Positions 41,384 through 50,096 of a stretch of DNA of 64,000 nucleotides are shown here, in pieces. The first letter of the stretch is position 1, and each line of letters opens with the position of its first letter. The notes beneath the pieces are model-generated. The model made no database searches. It was not told where the DNA came from and saw nothing but the letters and a program-made list of their open reading frames with translations. Made by a program: the position numbers and the translations under genes. Where the stretch lies: the NCBI RefSeq assembly GCF_014656195.1, contig NZ_BNBY01000001.1, positions 705,453 through 769,452 of the forward strand, read 5' to 3'. The DNA is from Kitasatospora xanthocidica (GTDB lineage Bacteria; Actinomycetota; Actinomycetes; Streptomycetales; Streptomycetaceae).

Positions 41384-41830
41384 ATGACCGAGACGACGAT
41401 CCGGCGTGCCGAAGCGGCCGACGCCGACCGGCTCACCGAGCTGATCCAGGCCTCCGGCGCCTACCGCGGCGCGTACTCCGCGATGATCGACGGCTACCGG
41501 GTGAGACCCGACTACCTCGCGCGGCACGAGGTCCGGATGGCCGTGGCCGAGGCCGACGACCGTCTGCTCGGCTTCTACGCGCTGATCCGCGAACCGGCCG
41601 AGCTGGACCTGATGTTCGTCGCCGACGATGCCCAGGGGCTGGGCATCGGACGGCGGTTGATCGACGACATGCTCGACCGCGCCCGGGCGGCCGGGATCGC
41701 CTCGGTCAAGGTCGTGTCGCACCCGCCCGCCGAGCGCTTCTACCTGCGGGTGGGCGCCGAACGCACCGGAACCCGGCCACCGCAGCCCAAGACCCCCTGG
41801 GAGCAGCCCGAACTGCGCTTCACCGTCTAG
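41384..41830 (+). CDS. GNAT-family acetyltransferase
   Basis: 148 aa. ATIRRAEAADADRL-type start (TTIRRAEAADADRLTELIQA), the conserved ELDLMFVADDAQGLGIGRRL acetyl-CoA loop (QGLGIGRR) and AERFYLRVGAERTGT as the final motif. The substrate is unknown. The stop overlaps the convergent membrane protein gene (shared CTAG). The likely leaderless promoter is described separately. Confidence 0.85.
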   Translation: MTETTIRRAEAADADRLTELIQASGAYRGAYSAMIDGYRVRPDYLARHEVRMAVAEADDRLLGFYALIREPAELDLMFVADDAQGLGIGRRLIDDMLDRARAAGIASVKVVSHPPAERFYLRVGAERTGTRPPQPKTPWEQPELRFTV

Positions 41831-42963
41831 GAGTCACCGTCGGCCGTGGACGGAGTGCTCGCGGCCGGTGCGGCCGGTGCGGCCGGAGAGCCAGCCGCGG
41901 CGGACTGCGCCGGCACGAAGGCCGTCACCTGCAGCCGGGACAGGATCTTCTCGGCCAGCCAGGCGCGGTCCGACCCGTACGGGATGCCGCGCGGATCGAC
42001 CAGCTGGGTCGCCACCGCGTCCCGCAGCCGCTGCGCCCCGGCGGCCGGCAGCCGGGAGAGCAGCCCCCGGGCGGCCAGCAGCGCGTGGTACTGCTCGAAG
42101 CCCGAGCGCGGCTGCGTGATCGCGTCCAGCACGCTGTCCAGGTCCGCCAGCGACGGGTCGCCCTGCATCAGCGCGAGCGCCTGGATCCGCCGGCCCTCGG
42201 AGCCGTCCGCGAAGAGGTCCCGCACCTGGTCGGCGGTCAGTGCCGAGCGCCGCGCGGTCGAGCGGACCTCGGCCACCACGCCCTCCGGCCCGGCCGGGGA
42301 GCCCGAGGCGGGCGGCAGCTGCCCGGCCAGCGCGGCGGGGTGCTCGGCGCTGCCGCCCAGCAGGCCGAGTTGCTGCATGGCGCGGACCCGCAGGTCGTCG
42401 GCGCCCACCTTGTCGCCGTGCCGGTCGCGGTCCTGCCCGGCGAGGAACAGGTCCAGGGCCCGGTCGGCGTCGTTCAGCGCCCGGGGCAGCGCGAGCCTGG
42501 TCACCAGCCAGCCGGCCAGGAAGCCGAGGACCAGGAAGTAGAGGACCAGGGCCGCCGCGAACGGCACCGCCGCGTCGCCCCCGCCGAGCACGGGCGCGAG
42601 CGCCGCCCCGAGGTCGTGCAGCCGTGTGCCGAGTGAGCCGAGCTGGGTGAGCCCGACGCCCAGCAGCACCTTGGTGAGCCAGTCCGAGACCTGCTCCAGG
42701 TTGGTGTTGGGCGCGTACGAGCCCTGCGGCTCGTCCGAGCCGCCGCGCACCCGGGGCACCCCGAACAGGAAGCCCAGGCCGCCGCCGAGCACCGTCGAGG
42801 CCCCGGCCACCACCAGGCCGCCGCCGAGCGCCTGCCAGGTCTCGTCCCGGCCGAGCGCGAACAGCAGCAGTCCGGTCAGTCCCGTCCCGGCCAGTACGCC
42901 GGTGGCACCCCACTGCGCCGTCCGCAGCGTCGAACCGCCGCCCGGCCGCCGCGCCTTCGCCAT
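41827..42963 (-). CDS. Membrane protein with NTNLEQVSDWLTK motif, unknown function
   Basis: 378 aa. Three membrane segments are seen (GVLAGTGLTGLLLFALG, LGGGLVVAGASTVLGGGLGF and FAAALVLYFLVLGFLAGWLV). The loop between the second and third contains APNTNLEQVSDWLTKVLLGV, a conserved pattern in bacterial membrane proteins that I recognise but cannot name; in some genomes it occurs with signalling or conflict-system proteins. The C-terminal 200 residues are soluble, helical and end in an Ala/Pro/Ser tail. ATG at 42963. Confidence 0.65.
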   Translation of the reverse strand: MAKARRPGGGSTLRTAQWGATGVLAGTGLTGLLLFALGRDETWQALGGGLVVAGASTVLGGGLGFLFGVPRVRGGSDEPQGSYAPNTNLEQVSDWLTKVLLGVGLTQLGSLGTRLHDLGAALAPVLGGGDAAVPFAAALVLYFLVLGFLAGWLVTRLALPRALNDADRALDLFLAGQDRDRHGDKVGADDLRVRAMQQLGLLGGSAEHPAALAGQLPPASGSPAGPEGVVAEVRSTARRSALTADQVRDLFADGSEGRRIQALALMQGDPSLADLDSVLDAITQPRSGFEQYHALLAARGLLSRLPAAGAQRLRDAVATQLVDPRGIPYGSDRAWLAEKILSRLQVTAFVPAQSAAAGSPAAPAAPAASTPSTADGDS

Positions 42964-43082
42964 CGCCTACCCCCTGTGCCCGCGCCGCTCCGCTCCGGAA
43001 CCCGCGCCGACTCTAGCGCCGCGGCCCCGCCTCGGAAACGTTCCGGGCCCGCCCCGGCTACGACACGGGGGCGCCCGTCACA

Positions 43083-43146
43083 GGAACAGCCCGTCACACG
43101 AGCGGCCCGTCACACGAGCGGCCCGTCACGCGAGCGGCCCGTCCCG
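43083..43146. repeat. 16-bp tandem repeat, four copies
   Basis: Units of the form CGAGCGGCCCGTCACA at 43083, 43099, 43115 and 43131, the first and last diverged. Confidence 0.85.
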
Positions 43147-43306
43147 GAAAACGCAGACGGCCCGCGGGCTGCTCCTCCGCGCCGGCCCGTGCACTGGCCA
43201 GGCGCCGAGGCACCGGGGATGATCCGGTGAGCCCGCGGGCCGGGTGACTGCTGTGGATTTCGCCTGCCGGAGGCCAAGGGCCTCACCCTGCGCAGGCAGG
43301 GGCGCT

Positions 43307-43345
43307 CTAGCGAGCAGCCACCTCACACATCCTGATGGAACTCAA
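43307..43345 (-). CDS. 12-codon leader-type ORF with extended Shine-Dalgarno sequence
   Basis: The frame TTG to TAG would give MSSIRMCEVAAR. Upstream is AAAGGAGGTGATCC (43363-43350), a 14-nt match to the anti-Shine-Dalgarno end of 16S rRNA, far longer than any other site in the window. A promoter sits 20-40 bp further upstream. The following RNA can fold into nested hairpins, so it may be an attenuator leader peptide or a regulatory small RNA; which of these is not decidable from sequence. Confidence 0.35.
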   Translation of the reverse strand: MSSIRMCEVAAR

Positions 43346-43375
43346 CTCAGGATCACCTCCTTTCAGTGTGCTGCC

Positions 43376-43405
43376 ACTGTAGGCAGCCCACCGGAGGGAG
43401 GGCAA
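43376..43405 (-). promoter_or_regulatory. Promoter in front of the 12-codon frame
   Basis: Minus strand TTGCCC (43405-43400), 18-bp spacer, TACAGT (43381-43376). Start of transcription is expected near 43369, six bases before the extended Shine-Dalgarno sequence. Confidence 0.45.
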
Positions 43406-43445
43406 CGGATTATTCGCGGCCCCCGTCGGAGGCCGGCGGAGCCGC

Positions 43446-44234
43446 TCAGGCGGTCTTGAACTGGTCCTTGAACTTGGTGAAGTCGATGACGTTGTCGGCC
43501 GAGGGGGCCTGGATGGTCAGCGGCTTGTCGAAGTCGGAGAAGTCGATCTGGCCGTCGCTGCCCTTGGCGCCGGCGTGCTCGATCCGGACCGGGTAGGGCT
43601 TGCCCTCGGTGGCGACGTGGATGGTCGACACCTCGCCCTTGGAGTCGGTGGCCTTGAGGCTGAAGGTCTTCACACCGTTGACGTTGCCGGCGGAGCCCTT
43701 CTCGACCTTGCCGTCCTTGCCGTCGTCCTCGGTGATCTTCTTGCTGAACTCGGCCAGGTTGCAGACGCTGGAGAGGGACTTCATCTCCGGGTCGCTGTCG
43801 AAGCCGGTCAGGTAGCGGCCCTTGAACAGCTCGGCCGCCTTGGCGCCGTTCGGGCCGCCGAGGTTGGTCCAGAAGTCCTTGTCCGGCTTGACGTACGAGG
43901 TCTTGCCGTCGCTGATGATCTCGAACTTGCCCATGCCGGGCATCGCCATCGTGCCGGTGCACTGGCTCTTGTTGTCCAGGGCCAGGTTGATCTCCATCTT
44001 GCCGTCCTCGTCGGCCATGTTGCCGCTGATCTTGAGGGCGGTGGCGCCGGCCAGGGCGTCCTTGGCCTGCTTCTCGATGTCCTGCGCGCTCAGCTTGTCG
44101 GTGTCGAGCTTCTGCGGCGCGGCGGCCTTGGTGGCGCCGCCCTTGGCGTCGCTCTTGTTGTCACCGCAAGCGGCGGTGCCGGCTGCCAGGAGGAGGCAGA
44201 TCGCGGCGGTGCTGACCAGGCGCTTCGAGAGCAT
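43446..44234 (-). CDS. Secreted lipoprotein (LppX/LprG-like domain type)
   Basis: 262 aa. The signal ends in a lipobox LAAGTAAC with the cysteine at about 23. The mature part begins DNKSDAKGG, then helices with AQDIEKQAKDALAGATALKI and beta-rich segments INLALDNKSQCTGTMAMPGM and GKFEIISDGKTSYVKPDKDF, a pattern like actinobacterial lipid-binding or copper/metal-stress lipoproteins. It uses more Lys and Asp codons than its neighbours. Function unknown. ATG at 44234. Confidence 0.8.
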   Translation of the reverse strand: MLSKRLVSTAAICLLLAAGTAACGDNKSDAKGGATKAAAPQKLDTDKLSAQDIEKQAKDALAGATALKISGNMADEDGKMEINLALDNKSQCTGTMAMPGMGKFEIISDGKTSYVKPDKDFWTNLGGPNGAKAAELFKGRYLTGFDSDPEMKSLSSVCNLAEFSKKITEDDGKDGKVEKGSAGNVNGVKTFSLKATDSKGEVSTIHVATEGKPYPVRIEHAGAKGSDGQIDFSDFDKPLTIQAPSADNVIDFTKFKDQFKTA

Positions 44235-44388
44235 GTGGTGCTTCCTGTCCCGGGGGAGGCCACGGGCCGCCCCCACATGGATGAATTTTTCCTCAGGAAG
44301 TATCGGTCAGGCTTCGGACACCGGATCTCCCGATCGGCCGCCGTTACAGCTTCGTGGCAGGACCGTGCTCTCCGCGTTCCCGGAAATG

Positions 44389-44424
44389 CGAAAGGCCCGG
44401 AGGACGAATCCTCCGGGCCTTTCG
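44389..44424. terminator. Terminator after the initiator tRNA
   Basis: A perfect 16-bp stem (CGAAAGGCCCGGAGGA, loop CGAA, and its complement) stands 10 bp after the tRNA 3' end on the minus strand. Confidence 0.85.
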
Positions 44425-44433
44425 GCTACTGAG

Positions 44434-44507
44434 TAGCGGGGACAGGATTTGAACCTGCGACCTCTGGGTTATGAGCCCAGCGAGCTACCGAGCTGCTCCA
44501 CCCCGCG
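44434..44507 (-). tRNA. Initiator tRNA-fMet (anticodon CAT)
   Basis: A full cloverleaf: acceptor CGCGGGG/CCCCGCT, D arm GAGCAGCTCGGTAGCTC, anticodon arm CTGGG-CTCATAA-CCCAG and T arm CGCAGGTTCAAATCCTG. Two initiator hallmarks are present: the unpaired 1-72 position (C opposite T) and the three G:C pairs GGG/CCC in the anticodon stem. No CCA is encoded; the discriminator A is followed by CTC. Confidence 0.95.
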
Positions 44508-44604
44508 TCGGTGAACACAACAATACGTGGAAGTCGCCGAGATGGGAAATCGGTTCTCCAGGGGCCCCTGCCGGGCTGCCCTGCCGAGCGCTTTTCCGAG
44601 CGTT

Positions 44605-45960
44605 TCAGGCCGCCCCGGCGGAGTGCCCGGCGGCGCCCCGGCCGCCCCGGACCCGGTGCCGGGCCGAACGGGCTCTCGCCCAGGCCGCGAAGCAGACCAG
44701 CGCGACGAAGCAGGGCACCATCAGCACCCCGTACACCACCAGGAAGCCGTCCGTGCCGAGGTCGGCGGCGGCGTTCCAGGTGCCGTGCAGCACCATCGCC
44801 AGCAGCAGTCCGGCCGGTGCGGCCAGCCGGGCCAGCCAGCGCCGCCCGGTGGTCAGGGTGACGGCCAGGCCGATGCCGGTGAGCGCGGTGAACAGCGGGT
44901 GGGCGAAGGGCGAGAGCAGGGCGCGCAGCACGAAGGTCTGCACGGTGCTGTCGAAGTCGCGCAGGCTGGGCGGGTCGCCGAGGCCGATGCTGTCCAGCCG
45001 CTGCCGCTGGTCGCTGGTGAAGGCCCGGCCCAGGTAGAGGGCGTTCTCGGTGAAGGCGAAGCCGCACGCGGTCATCCCGCCCAGCACCACCCCGGCGGCC
45101 AGGGTGCGCGGCCGGGAGCGGCGGTGCGGCCCGCCGCCGGACGGCGGGGCCGGGCAGAGGTAGGGCAGCGGCCGCAGGTAGGGGCGCAGCCGCAGCCGGC
45201 CCCGGGCGTGCGGCCCGACCGGGCGGCGCTGGTACGGGCGGGGGCGCCGGGGCGCGGGCGCCCGGTGCAGCAGCGGCGCGCAGGGGCGCCCGGTGCGGCG
45301 GCCGTGGCAGCGCAGCCGTTGGCCGAACGGCAGCAGCAGCACCAGCAGGGCGGTGGCTTTGGCGAGTTCCTCGATCGCCGGGGTGGCGATCCCGGTGCCC
45401 AGCAGGCCGCCGAACGGGCCCCGGTGCCTGGTCAGGTAACTGGTCGTCCAGTTGTTGGCGACGATGGCGATGCTGGTGGCCGCGCAGGCGCCCCAGGTGA
45501 GGCAGAACAGGGTGTGCCGCAGCGGCACCCGGGCGGTGAGGTTGAGCCAGGCCAGGGCGCCGAGCACGAACGGCAGCGGCACCATCGCCAGGCCCAGGCC
45601 GACCAGCAGCCCGGCGGTGCCGGTCTGCCGCTGGACCAGGTGCAGGATCAGCGTCCCGCAGCCGATCAGGGTCAGGACGACGGTCGCGGTGACCGAGGAG
45701 AGCGCCATCGAGCGGCCCCGGCCCCGGCCCGGCGGGGCACCTGCTGGCACCGGGACGGCGGGGGAGCCGGTGGCGGACGGCCGTGACGGACCGCCCGGCC
45801 GGGGCAGCAGGCGGTGGATCCGGCGCTTCCGGGGCCCCGGGATGGTCCGGGTGTCGCCGGTGCGCGGGACCGTCTCCGGTGCGTCGGCGGCGGCCTGAGG
45901 AACCGTCCGAACAGTCGTCCGAGCGGTCGGCCGGGGCCCGCCGCCGGACGGGCTGCCCAT
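44605..45960 (-). CDS. PrsW-family intramembrane metalloprotease
   Basis: 451 aa. A Pro/Arg-rich cytosolic head of about 85 residues precedes eight to nine membrane segments. The catalytic motifs are present: AIEELAKATALLV (EExxK), ACGFAFTENALYLG (FxxxEN), SPFAHPLFTALTG (H) and VLHGTWNAAADLG (H and N). PrsW enzymes cleave anti-sigma factors in the membrane, starting a stress response. An Arg/Pro-rich loop of about 75 residues (CHGRRTGRPCAPLL... PYLCPAPPSGGGPH) is inserted between the EExxK helix and the FxxxEN helix, longer than in simple PrsW proteins. ATG at 45960. Confidence 0.87.
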   Translation of the reverse strand: MGSPSGGGPRPTARTTVRTVPQAAADAPETVPRTGDTRTIPGPRKRRIHRLLPRPGGPSRPSATGSPAVPVPAGAPPGRGRGRSMALSSVTATVVLTLIGCGTLILHLVQRQTGTAGLLVGLGLAMVPLPFVLGALAWLNLTARVPLRHTLFCLTWGACAATSIAIVANNWTTSYLTRHRGPFGGLLGTGIATPAIEELAKATALLVLLLPFGQRLRCHGRRTGRPCAPLLHRAPAPRRPRPYQRRPVGPHARGRLRLRPYLRPLPYLCPAPPSGGGPHRRSRPRTLAAGVVLGGMTACGFAFTENALYLGRAFTSDQRQRLDSIGLGDPPSLRDFDSTVQTFVLRALLSPFAHPLFTALTGIGLAVTLTTGRRWLARLAAPAGLLLAMVLHGTWNAAADLGTDGFLVVYGVLMVPCFVALVCFAAWARARSARHRVRGGRGAAGHSAGAA

Positions 45961-46075
45961 GCGGCACAGGGTAGGCCACAGCGGCCGTCCACCGGGAGGA
46001 CTCGGGACGAACCGGCCGTTCGGGGCGCACCGGGACGGTCACCGCGCGGCCGCCGTTCGAACGGCGGCCGGTGGG

Positions 46076-46912
46076 TCAGCGGCGGCGGAACAGCAGGTCG
46101 TGGACGACGTGGCCCTTGGCGATCCCGGCCCGTTCGAACTTGGTCACCGGCCGCCAGTCCGGTCGCGGGGCGTAACCGGGGACGCTGCCGTCCGGGTGGT
46201 CCGCGGGCTCCAGCCAGCCGGTCCCGTCACCCTCGGGGTGCAGGTTCTCCAGCTCCGGAGCGGCGGACAGCACCTCCAGCATCTGCTCCGCGTACGGCTC
46301 CCAGTCGGTGGCGCAGTGCACCAGCGCGCCGGGGGCGAGCCGGGGCAGCACCAGGTCGAGGAAGGAGGACTGGACCAGCCGGCGCTTGTGGTGCTTGGGC
46401 TTGGGCCACGGGTCGGCGAAGTAGACCCGCAGTCCGGCCAGCGAGGCGTCCGGCAGCATGTCGCGCAGCAGGATGATCGCGTCACCGGCCGCCGTCCGGA
46501 CGTTGCCGGAGCCGTCCCGCTCCAGCAGGCCGAGCAGGTTGCCGTGGCCCGGGGTGTGCACGTCGGCGGCGAGGATGCCCATGGCCGGGTCGGCGGCGGC
46601 CATCGCGGCGGTGGTCTCGCCCATGCCGAAGCCGATCTCCAGGGTCACCGGCAGCCCGTCGAACAGCTCCCCGAGGTCGAGCGGGGTGCCGTCGATGGGG
46701 ATCCCGTACGTCTCCCAGCTCCGGTCCAGCGCGCTCGCCTGGGCGTTGGTCATCCGGCCCCGGCGCGGCTGGAAGCTGCGGATCCGGCGCTCCCGGTGCT
46801 GGGCCTCGGTGGCCTTGTGCGGGTACATCGGCGCGGGGTAGGCGGCCGGCGCGGCGGACAGCCGGGCGGACGGCGAAGGCTGGGGGATCGGGGCGGTGGC
46901 AGTCACAATCAC
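46076..46912 (-). CDS. trmB: tRNA (guanine-N7-)-methyltransferase TrmB
   Basis: 278 aa. It makes m7G46 in tRNA using SAM. The signature LEIGFGMGETTAAMAAADP is motif I, DVHTPGHGNLL the acidic strand, VYFADPWPKPKHHKRRLVQ the family-specific segment and WEPYAEQMLEVLSA the C-terminal part. The first 50 residues are a low-complexity extension, so the real start may be the ATG of MYPHKATEAQ or the GTG at 46906 rather than the GTG at 46912 chosen here. Confidence 0.93.
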   Translation of the reverse strand: MIVTATAPIPQPSPSARLSAAPAAYPAPMYPHKATEAQHRERRIRSFQPRRGRMTNAQASALDRSWETYGIPIDGTPLDLGELFDGLPVTLEIGFGMGETTAAMAAADPAMGILAADVHTPGHGNLLGLLERDGSGNVRTAAGDAIILLRDMLPDASLAGLRVYFADPWPKPKHHKRRLVQSSFLDLVLPRLAPGALVHCATDWEPYAEQMLEVLSAAPELENLHPEGDGTGWLEPADHPDGSVPGYAPRPDWRPVTKFERAGIAKGHVVHDLLFRRR

Positions 46913-46990
46913 CCGAGTCTACGGGGCCGCGCGGGGCGCCTGCGGGGGTGTGTGACGGGGCTCATCCAGGGCCCCGCGGGCGCGACCGGC

Positions 46991-47043
46991 CGCGTCCGTC
47001 GCCCCACCCGCGCCGCGTCCGTCGCCCCACCCGCGTCGCGTCC
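46991..47043. repeat. 23-bp tandem duplication
   Basis: Copies at 46991-47013 and 47014-47036, starting CGCGTCCGTCGCCCCACCCG, plus a 7-bp remainder. It ends 12 bp before the lhgO stop. Confidence 0.85.
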
Positions 47044-47054
47044 TGGGCGGCCGG

Positions 47055-48290
47055 TCACCCGCCCGCCTCCAGCGCGGCCAGGGCCCGGCGGGCCACCTCC
47101 CGGCCGATCGGCAACGAGGCCGTCGCGGCGGGGGAGGGGGCGTTCAGCACGTGCACCGCGCGGCGCGGGGAGCGCGGGTCCTCCGGGTCGAAGCCGGCGA
47201 AGGCGAAGTCGTCCAGCAGCGAGCCGTCCCGGGCCACCGCCTGGGCCCGCACCCCGGCGGTGGCCGGCACCAGGTCCTCGGCGGAGACGGCGGGCAGCAG
47301 TCGCCGTACGGCCGTGGTGAACGCCCGCTTGGAGAGCGAGCGGTGCAGCTCGCCCAGCTCGTACCGCCAGTGCCGGCGGGCGATCCGCCAGGTGCCGGGG
47401 AAGGCCAGCGTCCCGGCCAGGTCGCGCGGGCGCACGGTGCGCCAGTCGTACCCCTCGCGGGCCAGCGCGGGCACCGCGTTCGGGCCGACGTGGACGTCGC
47501 CGTGGATGCCCCGGGTGAGGTGCACGCCGAGGAAGGGGAAGGCCGGGTCGGGCACCGGGTAGACCAGGCCGCGCACCAAGTCCCGTCGCTTCTCGGTCAG
47601 TTCGTAGTACTCGCCGCGGAACGGCACGATCCGCACCCCGGTCTCGTCCCCGGCCAGCCGGGCGATCCGGTCGCTGTGCAGCCCGGCGCAGTTCACCAGC
47701 ACCCGGCAGCGCAGCTCGCCGGCGGCGGTGCCCACCGTCACCCCGTCCCGGCGCCGTGCCACCGTCCGTACCTCGCTGCCGGTCCGCAGCTCGGCGCCGG
47801 CCTCCCGGGCCAGCCGGGCGTAGGTCGCGGCGACGGCGGGGAAGTCGCAGATGCCGGTGGTGCCGACGTGCAGGCCGGCCAGACCGGTCACCTCCGGCTC
47901 GTACTCGGCGATCCCGGCCCGGTTCAGCTCGGTCACCGGGATGCCGTTCGCCCGCCCCCGCTCCGCCAGCGCCGCCAGCCGGGGCAGCTCGGCCGCGCCG
48001 GTGGCCACGATCAGCTTGCCGGTCACCTCGTACGGGACGCCGTGCTCGCGGCAGAACTCCACCAGCTCGGCGGCGCCCGCGACGGCGTACCGGGCCTTGT
48101 ACGAACCGGGGCGGTAGTAGACGCCGCTGTGGATCACCCCGCTGTTGCGCCCGGTCTGGTGCGCCGCGAAGCCGGCCTCCTTCTCCAGCAGCGCGACCCG
48201 CACCCCGGGCCGGGCCCGGGTCAGCGCGTACGCCGTGGCCAGCCCGACGATCCCGCCGCCCACCACCAGCACGTCGAACTCGTCCGCCAC
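47055..48290 (-). CDS. lhgO: L-2-hydroxyglutarate oxidase-like FAD protein
   Basis: 411 aa, DAO-type FAD oxidoreductase. Rossmann motif DVLVVGGGIVGLATAYALTR at the N terminus, then RNSGVIHSGVYYRPGSYKAR, a diagnostic stretch for LhgO, and NCAGLHSDRIARLAGDE, FRGEYYELT and FPFLGVHLTRGIHGDVHVGP further on. It oxidises L-2-hydroxyglutarate to 2-oxoglutarate with electrons to the quinone pool, a metabolite-repair task. The GTG at 48290 has GGAG six bases upstream, which decides it against longer frames. It is downstream of the rsr gene on the same strand. Confidence 0.9.
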   Translation of the reverse strand: MADEFDVLVVGGGIVGLATAYALTRARPGVRVALLEKEAGFAAHQTGRNSGVIHSGVYYRPGSYKARYAVAGAAELVEFCREHGVPYEVTGKLIVATGAAELPRLAALAERGRANGIPVTELNRAGIAEYEPEVTGLAGLHVGTTGICDFPAVAATYARLAREAGAELRTGSEVRTVARRRDGVTVGTAAGELRCRVLVNCAGLHSDRIARLAGDETGVRIVPFRGEYYELTEKRRDLVRGLVYPVPDPAFPFLGVHLTRGIHGDVHVGPNAVPALAREGYDWRTVRPRDLAGTLAFPGTWRIARRHWRYELGELHRSLSKRAFTTAVRRLLPAVSAEDLVPATAGVRAQAVARDGSLLDDFAFAGFDPEDPRSPRRAVHVLNAPSPAATASLPIGREVARRALAALEAGG

Positions 48291-48460
48291 CGCCCGCTCC
48301 TCGCCTCGCCCGGCCGTGCCCGTCCTCGCTCCCGCCGATGCTGCCACGGCCTCCCGGCCGGGTCGAGAGTGCGTGCCGCCGGCCCCGGAACGGCGGAACG
48401 GCCGGGAAGGGACCACCCCCGTGGACCCCTTCCCGACCGCTCGCCCGCCCCCGGAGCTCC

Positions 48461-50038
48461 CTACTCCTCCCAGGGCCAGCGGGCGTCCGCCCCGGCCTCC
48501 AGGAGGGGGACGAGGCGGAAGGCCGCGTCGCTCAGGCCGCCGAAGGTGTGGCGGTGGGCACCGCCGCTGGGGCCGTGCGCCGGGGCGTAGCCGGCCAGGT
48601 TCCAGGTGTAGACCGGGACCTGGGCCGGGACGGTGGCGAGCGGGTCGCCGCCCCAGCGGTTCGGGCCGGTCTGCTCGTCGGTGACGATCACCACCCGGTC
48701 GTGGCCGCGGTAGTGGGTGCGGACCGCGTCGGCGGTGTTGGTGCCGCCGAGGCTGGAGTAGCGCTCCAGCACCCGCAGCACCGACTCGCCCCGGCCGACC
48801 TCGATCACCCGGCTGGTGGTGCCGAACTCGACCAGGTCCGCCCGGGCGGCGCGGACCTTCAGCGCGGTGCCGAAGATCGCCGCCGAGTCGGCCCGGTTGA
48901 GCTCGGTCGGGCCGCCGGCGCGGTCGAACATCGAGCCGGAGCGGTCCACCAGGATCAGCGTGCGCCCGGGCAGTTCCGGCACGTTGGCCAGCGAGTGGCC
49001 GAGCGCGGTCTCCAGGGCGTGGCCCCAGCGCAGCGAGGGCGCGTGCCGGTACGCGGACAGGTAGCGGAACGGGAACTGGCGCGAGCGCCGTACCTCGACC
49101 GGGTCGGAGATCCGCCGGGCCACCTCGGCCGCGACCCGGTCGCCGACCCCGGCCCGGTCGAAGTTGCGGAGGTTGCGCACCAGCGCCATCGGCCCCATCG
49201 ACGGGATGACCGCCTCCCAGACCGGCGCGTCCAGCGGGCCCTGCAGCCAGCCGGCCAGCGCCTCCCAGGTCAGCCCGGCGGCGGCCAGCCGCTCGGCGCC
49301 GCCCTCGGCGGTCACGGCCGCCCGGCGGTCCTCGACGGGCAGCGCGAGCAGCTCGCGGTTGGCGGTCAGCAGCCGGTCCGCCGCGGGCGGGACGGCCTCC
49401 TCCGGCCGGTGCCGGCGGTCCAGCGCGTACGCGAACAGCGCGCCCTGCCACGGCTTGTCCGGGTCCGGCGAGGGGTGCGTCAGCTCGATCACGTCGCCGA
49501 AGCGGTAGCCCTTGCTCGCGGTGTCGTACTTGAGCAGCGAGCGGGCGTCGTAGAGGCGGCGGACGGCATCGGCGACACCCCGCTTGAGCGGCTTGGGCAG
49601 CGCCCGGCCGTAGCGCGAGGTCCAGTAGGCGAGGAGCTCGCCGGGCTCGTCGGCGCGCCGCAGCACCGCCGCGACGGCCTGCCGGGAGTGGCCGTGGACC
49701 CCCGCGTCCAGCCGGGCGCGGGTGAACTCGGCGGCGCCGACCAGGGCCGCGGTGCGCATCTGGGCGTCGTGGCGCAGCCAGCGCAGCAGACCGAGGGTCC
49801 ACTCGGGCTCGGTGACGGCGAGTCCGCGCACCAGCGCGGTGTAGCGGTCGTCGCGGTCGCCGCCGCGCTCGTAGAAGGTGTCCTTGCCGACCATGTTGGC
49901 CACGGCGAGCAGGAACAGCTCGGACTTGGCGTCCCGGACGTGGCCGACGCCACCGTTGTGGTTGCGGGTGAGCTGCCCGGTCGTGGTCACCGGCGAACTC
50001 GGACCCGTCTTGGCCTTGCGGACGTTGAACCTGGACAT
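48461..50038 (-). CDS. rsr: Ro60-like TROVE-domain protein (Rsr)
   Basis: 525 aa. The TROVE domain (about 1-350, HEAT-like ring) shows AKSELFLLAVANMVGKDTFY, TLGLLRWLRHDAQMRTAALV and VRNLRNFDRAGVG. A von Willebrand A-like domain follows, with MIDAS LILVDRSGSM, GGTNTADAV and VTDEQTG. Ro60 orthologues bind Y RNAs and the 3' ends of misfolded RNAs and, with nucleases such as PNPase, take part in RNA decay and stress survival. The ATG at 50038 has GGGGGG upstream. Three Y-RNA-like genes lie immediately upstream on the same strand and end 58 bp before the ATG, so they are probably transcribed together with it. Confidence 0.93.
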   Translation of the reverse strand: MSRFNVRKAKTGPSSPVTTTGQLTRNHNGGVGHVRDAKSELFLLAVANMVGKDTFYERGGDRDDRYTALVRGLAVTEPEWTLGLLRWLRHDAQMRTAALVGAAEFTRARLDAGVHGHSRQAVAAVLRRADEPGELLAYWTSRYGRALPKPLKRGVADAVRRLYDARSLLKYDTASKGYRFGDVIELTHPSPDPDKPWQGALFAYALDRRHRPEEAVPPAADRLLTANRELLALPVEDRRAAVTAEGGAERLAAAGLTWEALAGWLQGPLDAPVWEAVIPSMGPMALVRNLRNFDRAGVGDRVAAEVARRISDPVEVRRSRQFPFRYLSAYRHAPSLRWGHALETALGHSLANVPELPGRTLILVDRSGSMFDRAGGPTELNRADSAAIFGTALKVRAARADLVEFGTTSRVIEVGRGESVLRVLERYSSLGGTNTADAVRTHYRGHDRVVIVTDEQTGPNRWGGDPLATVPAQVPVYTWNLAGYAPAHGPSGGAHRHTFGGLSDAAFRLVPLLEAGADARWPWEE

Positions 50039-50096
50039 GCGACAGCCCCCCTCGGCCTGTTGGTGTCAGTGGGAGGGAGGCGTGCCGCGGTGAGGG

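Larger units (their letters stand above)
42964..43445. other. 480-bp spacer with a promoter, short frame and repeats
   Basis: It separates the membrane-protein gene from the lipoprotein gene, both leftward. It holds the promoter at 43376-43405, the 12-codon frame at 43307-43345, nested hairpins downstream (GAGGCC CTT GGCCTC inside GCCTGC...GCAGGC on the minus strand, about 43260-43300) and a 16-bp tandem repeat at 43083-43146. No larger gene is supported. Confidence 0.5.

Noticed and set aside
43350..43365. Fragment of a 16S rRNA gene 3' end on the plus strand.
   Set aside because: Only about 15 nt match and the upstream sequence is not 16S-like; the match is fully explained as a long Shine-Dalgarno sequence on the minus strand.
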